From: Adineta ricciae
Taxonomy: Eukaryota > Rotifera > Eurotatoria > Adinetida > Adinetidae
Direction of reading: 5' to 3'
Length of the DNA: 64,000 nt
Assembly (NCBI GenBank): GCA_905250025.1
Contig: CAJNOJ010000060.1
Span: forward strand, 396,270 to 460,269
Part shown: piece by piece, positions 63,550 through 64,000 of the stretch
Position numbering within the stretch: position 1 is the first letter of the stretch
Layout: each line of letters opens with the position of its first letter
The notes under the pieces: model-generated
Told to the model about the DNA's origin: nothing
Databases searched by the model: none
What the model saw: the letters and a program-made list of their open reading frames with translations, nothing else
Translations under genes and position numbers: made by a program

Positions 63550-64000
63550 ATGAATGCTATCGAAATTCAATTTCAATTTGGACGTGAATTTCGCACAGCA
63601 AAATTAGAATCCGAAAATTATTTGACATTTGAATTCCTACTTCGTCTAATTCAACAAACATTTTCAACCTGTAAACATCCTTTTACGTCATTCATCTATG
63701 TCGATGACGATGGCGATCGCGTTACAGTTTCGAGTGAACTTGAAATGGGCCCATTACGAGAATTTTATTTTCGTATGTGTCAAGAACAATTATCTTCGAA
63801 GCCTATTCTCAAACTTCAACCTATCGTCAACCGCAATCATGCTAATTTAACAATCGATACCATTTCATCATCTCCTGATGATCAAAATAATCAAGAAAGA
63901 AAGAAATATGCCTATATGGAAGCTAACGTTGAACACATTCTTTCATCAGGAAAGATGTTATCTCTTGACATGCTGGAAATTATCGGTACAGGAAACAGTG
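63550..64000 (+). CDS. MAP2K5: MEK5 (MAP2K5)-like kinase, N-terminal part, cut by window end
   Basis: MEK5 activates ERK5 downstream of MEKK2/3 and binds partners through its PB1 domain. The open frame begins MNAIEIQFQFGREF and shows a PB1 domain over residues 1-90, with the acidic OPCA-type motif IYVDDDGDRVTVSSELEM; human MEK5 has EYEDEDGDRITVRSDEEM at this place. A linker follows, then NVEHILSSGKMLSLDMLEII, which parallels the segment just before the MEK5 kinase domain. The window ends at GTGNSG, the beginning of the Gly-rich ATP loop. No intron occurs in the visible 451 bp. The combination of N-terminal PB1 and kinase start is diagnostic for MEK5; atypical PKC and MEKK2/3 have different following segments. 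Confidence 0.88.
   Translation, partial: MNAIEIQFQFGREFRTAKLESENYLTFEFLLRLIQQTFSTCKHPFTSFIYVDDDGDRVTVSSELEMGPLREFYFRMCQEQLSSKPILKLQPIVNRNHANLTIDTISSSPDDQNNQERKKYAYMEANVEHILSSGKMLSLDMLEIIGTGNS

Overview
The window is nuclear DNA of a small-genome, AT-rich animal. Genes are split by many short GT-AG introns, mostly about 45-65 nt, on both strands, with little spacing. The products are typically metazoan: rootletin, Par-3, Greatwall kinase, a Kv channel, MEK5 and METTL18. A clearly bacterial-type GH13 glucosidase carries spliceosomal introns, and many start codons lie just behind a splice-acceptor-like sequence. Together this suggests a bdelloid rotifer (Adineta/Rotaria type), where horizontally acquired genes and spliced-leader trans-splicing are known. 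The organism is an inference. No transposon, CRISPR array, rRNA or tRNA was recognised. A single N at 55164 suggests a draft assembly.

Layout: 1-7647 (-) 5' part of a rootletin (CROCC) gene; 9978-16538 (+) a compact four-gene run, NOG1 (GTPBP4), uracil-DNA glycosylase (UNG), a U-box ligase (UBOX5/RNF37-like) and the histidine methyltransferase METTL18; 17042-18750 (-) unknown Q/S/R-rich protein; 19402-21575 (-) Shaker-type Kv channel; 21706-22981 (-) PA-TM-RING (Goliath/GRAIL-type) ligase; 25094-30698 (-) Par-3; 32646-34345 (+) a CBM21 glycogen-targeting domain apparently fused to a USP deubiquitinase; 35276-36541 (+) intronless F-BAR protein; 37529-39636 (-) unknown, possibly MATH-like; 43179-45297 (+) proline-rich repeat protein; 45415-48491 (-) unknown 15-exon gene; 48899-51226 (-) Greatwall/MASTL kinase; 51592-54552 (-) GH13 glucosidase with a long non-catalytic tail; 56015-56965 (+) intronless Thg1-like polymerase; 58030-61425 (-) Q/S-rich protein; 63550-64000 (+) start of MEK5 (MAP2K5), cut by the window end.

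Most exon structures were rebuilt by hand. For nearly all genes the exon phases add up to an uninterrupted reading frame, which supports the models. Remaining doubts are the S5-pore linker of the Kv channel, the first intron of METTL18, the donor that joins the two halves of the 45415-48491 gene, and the 5' end of the 58030-61425 gene. The genes are mostly functionally unrelated housekeeping, cilium, polarity and cell-cycle genes. The NOG1-UNG-UBOX5-METTL18 run is the only group whose spacing suggests shared transcription. The most unusual items are the CBM21-USP fusion, the tailed bacterial-type glucosidase and the candidate trans-spliced cluster.
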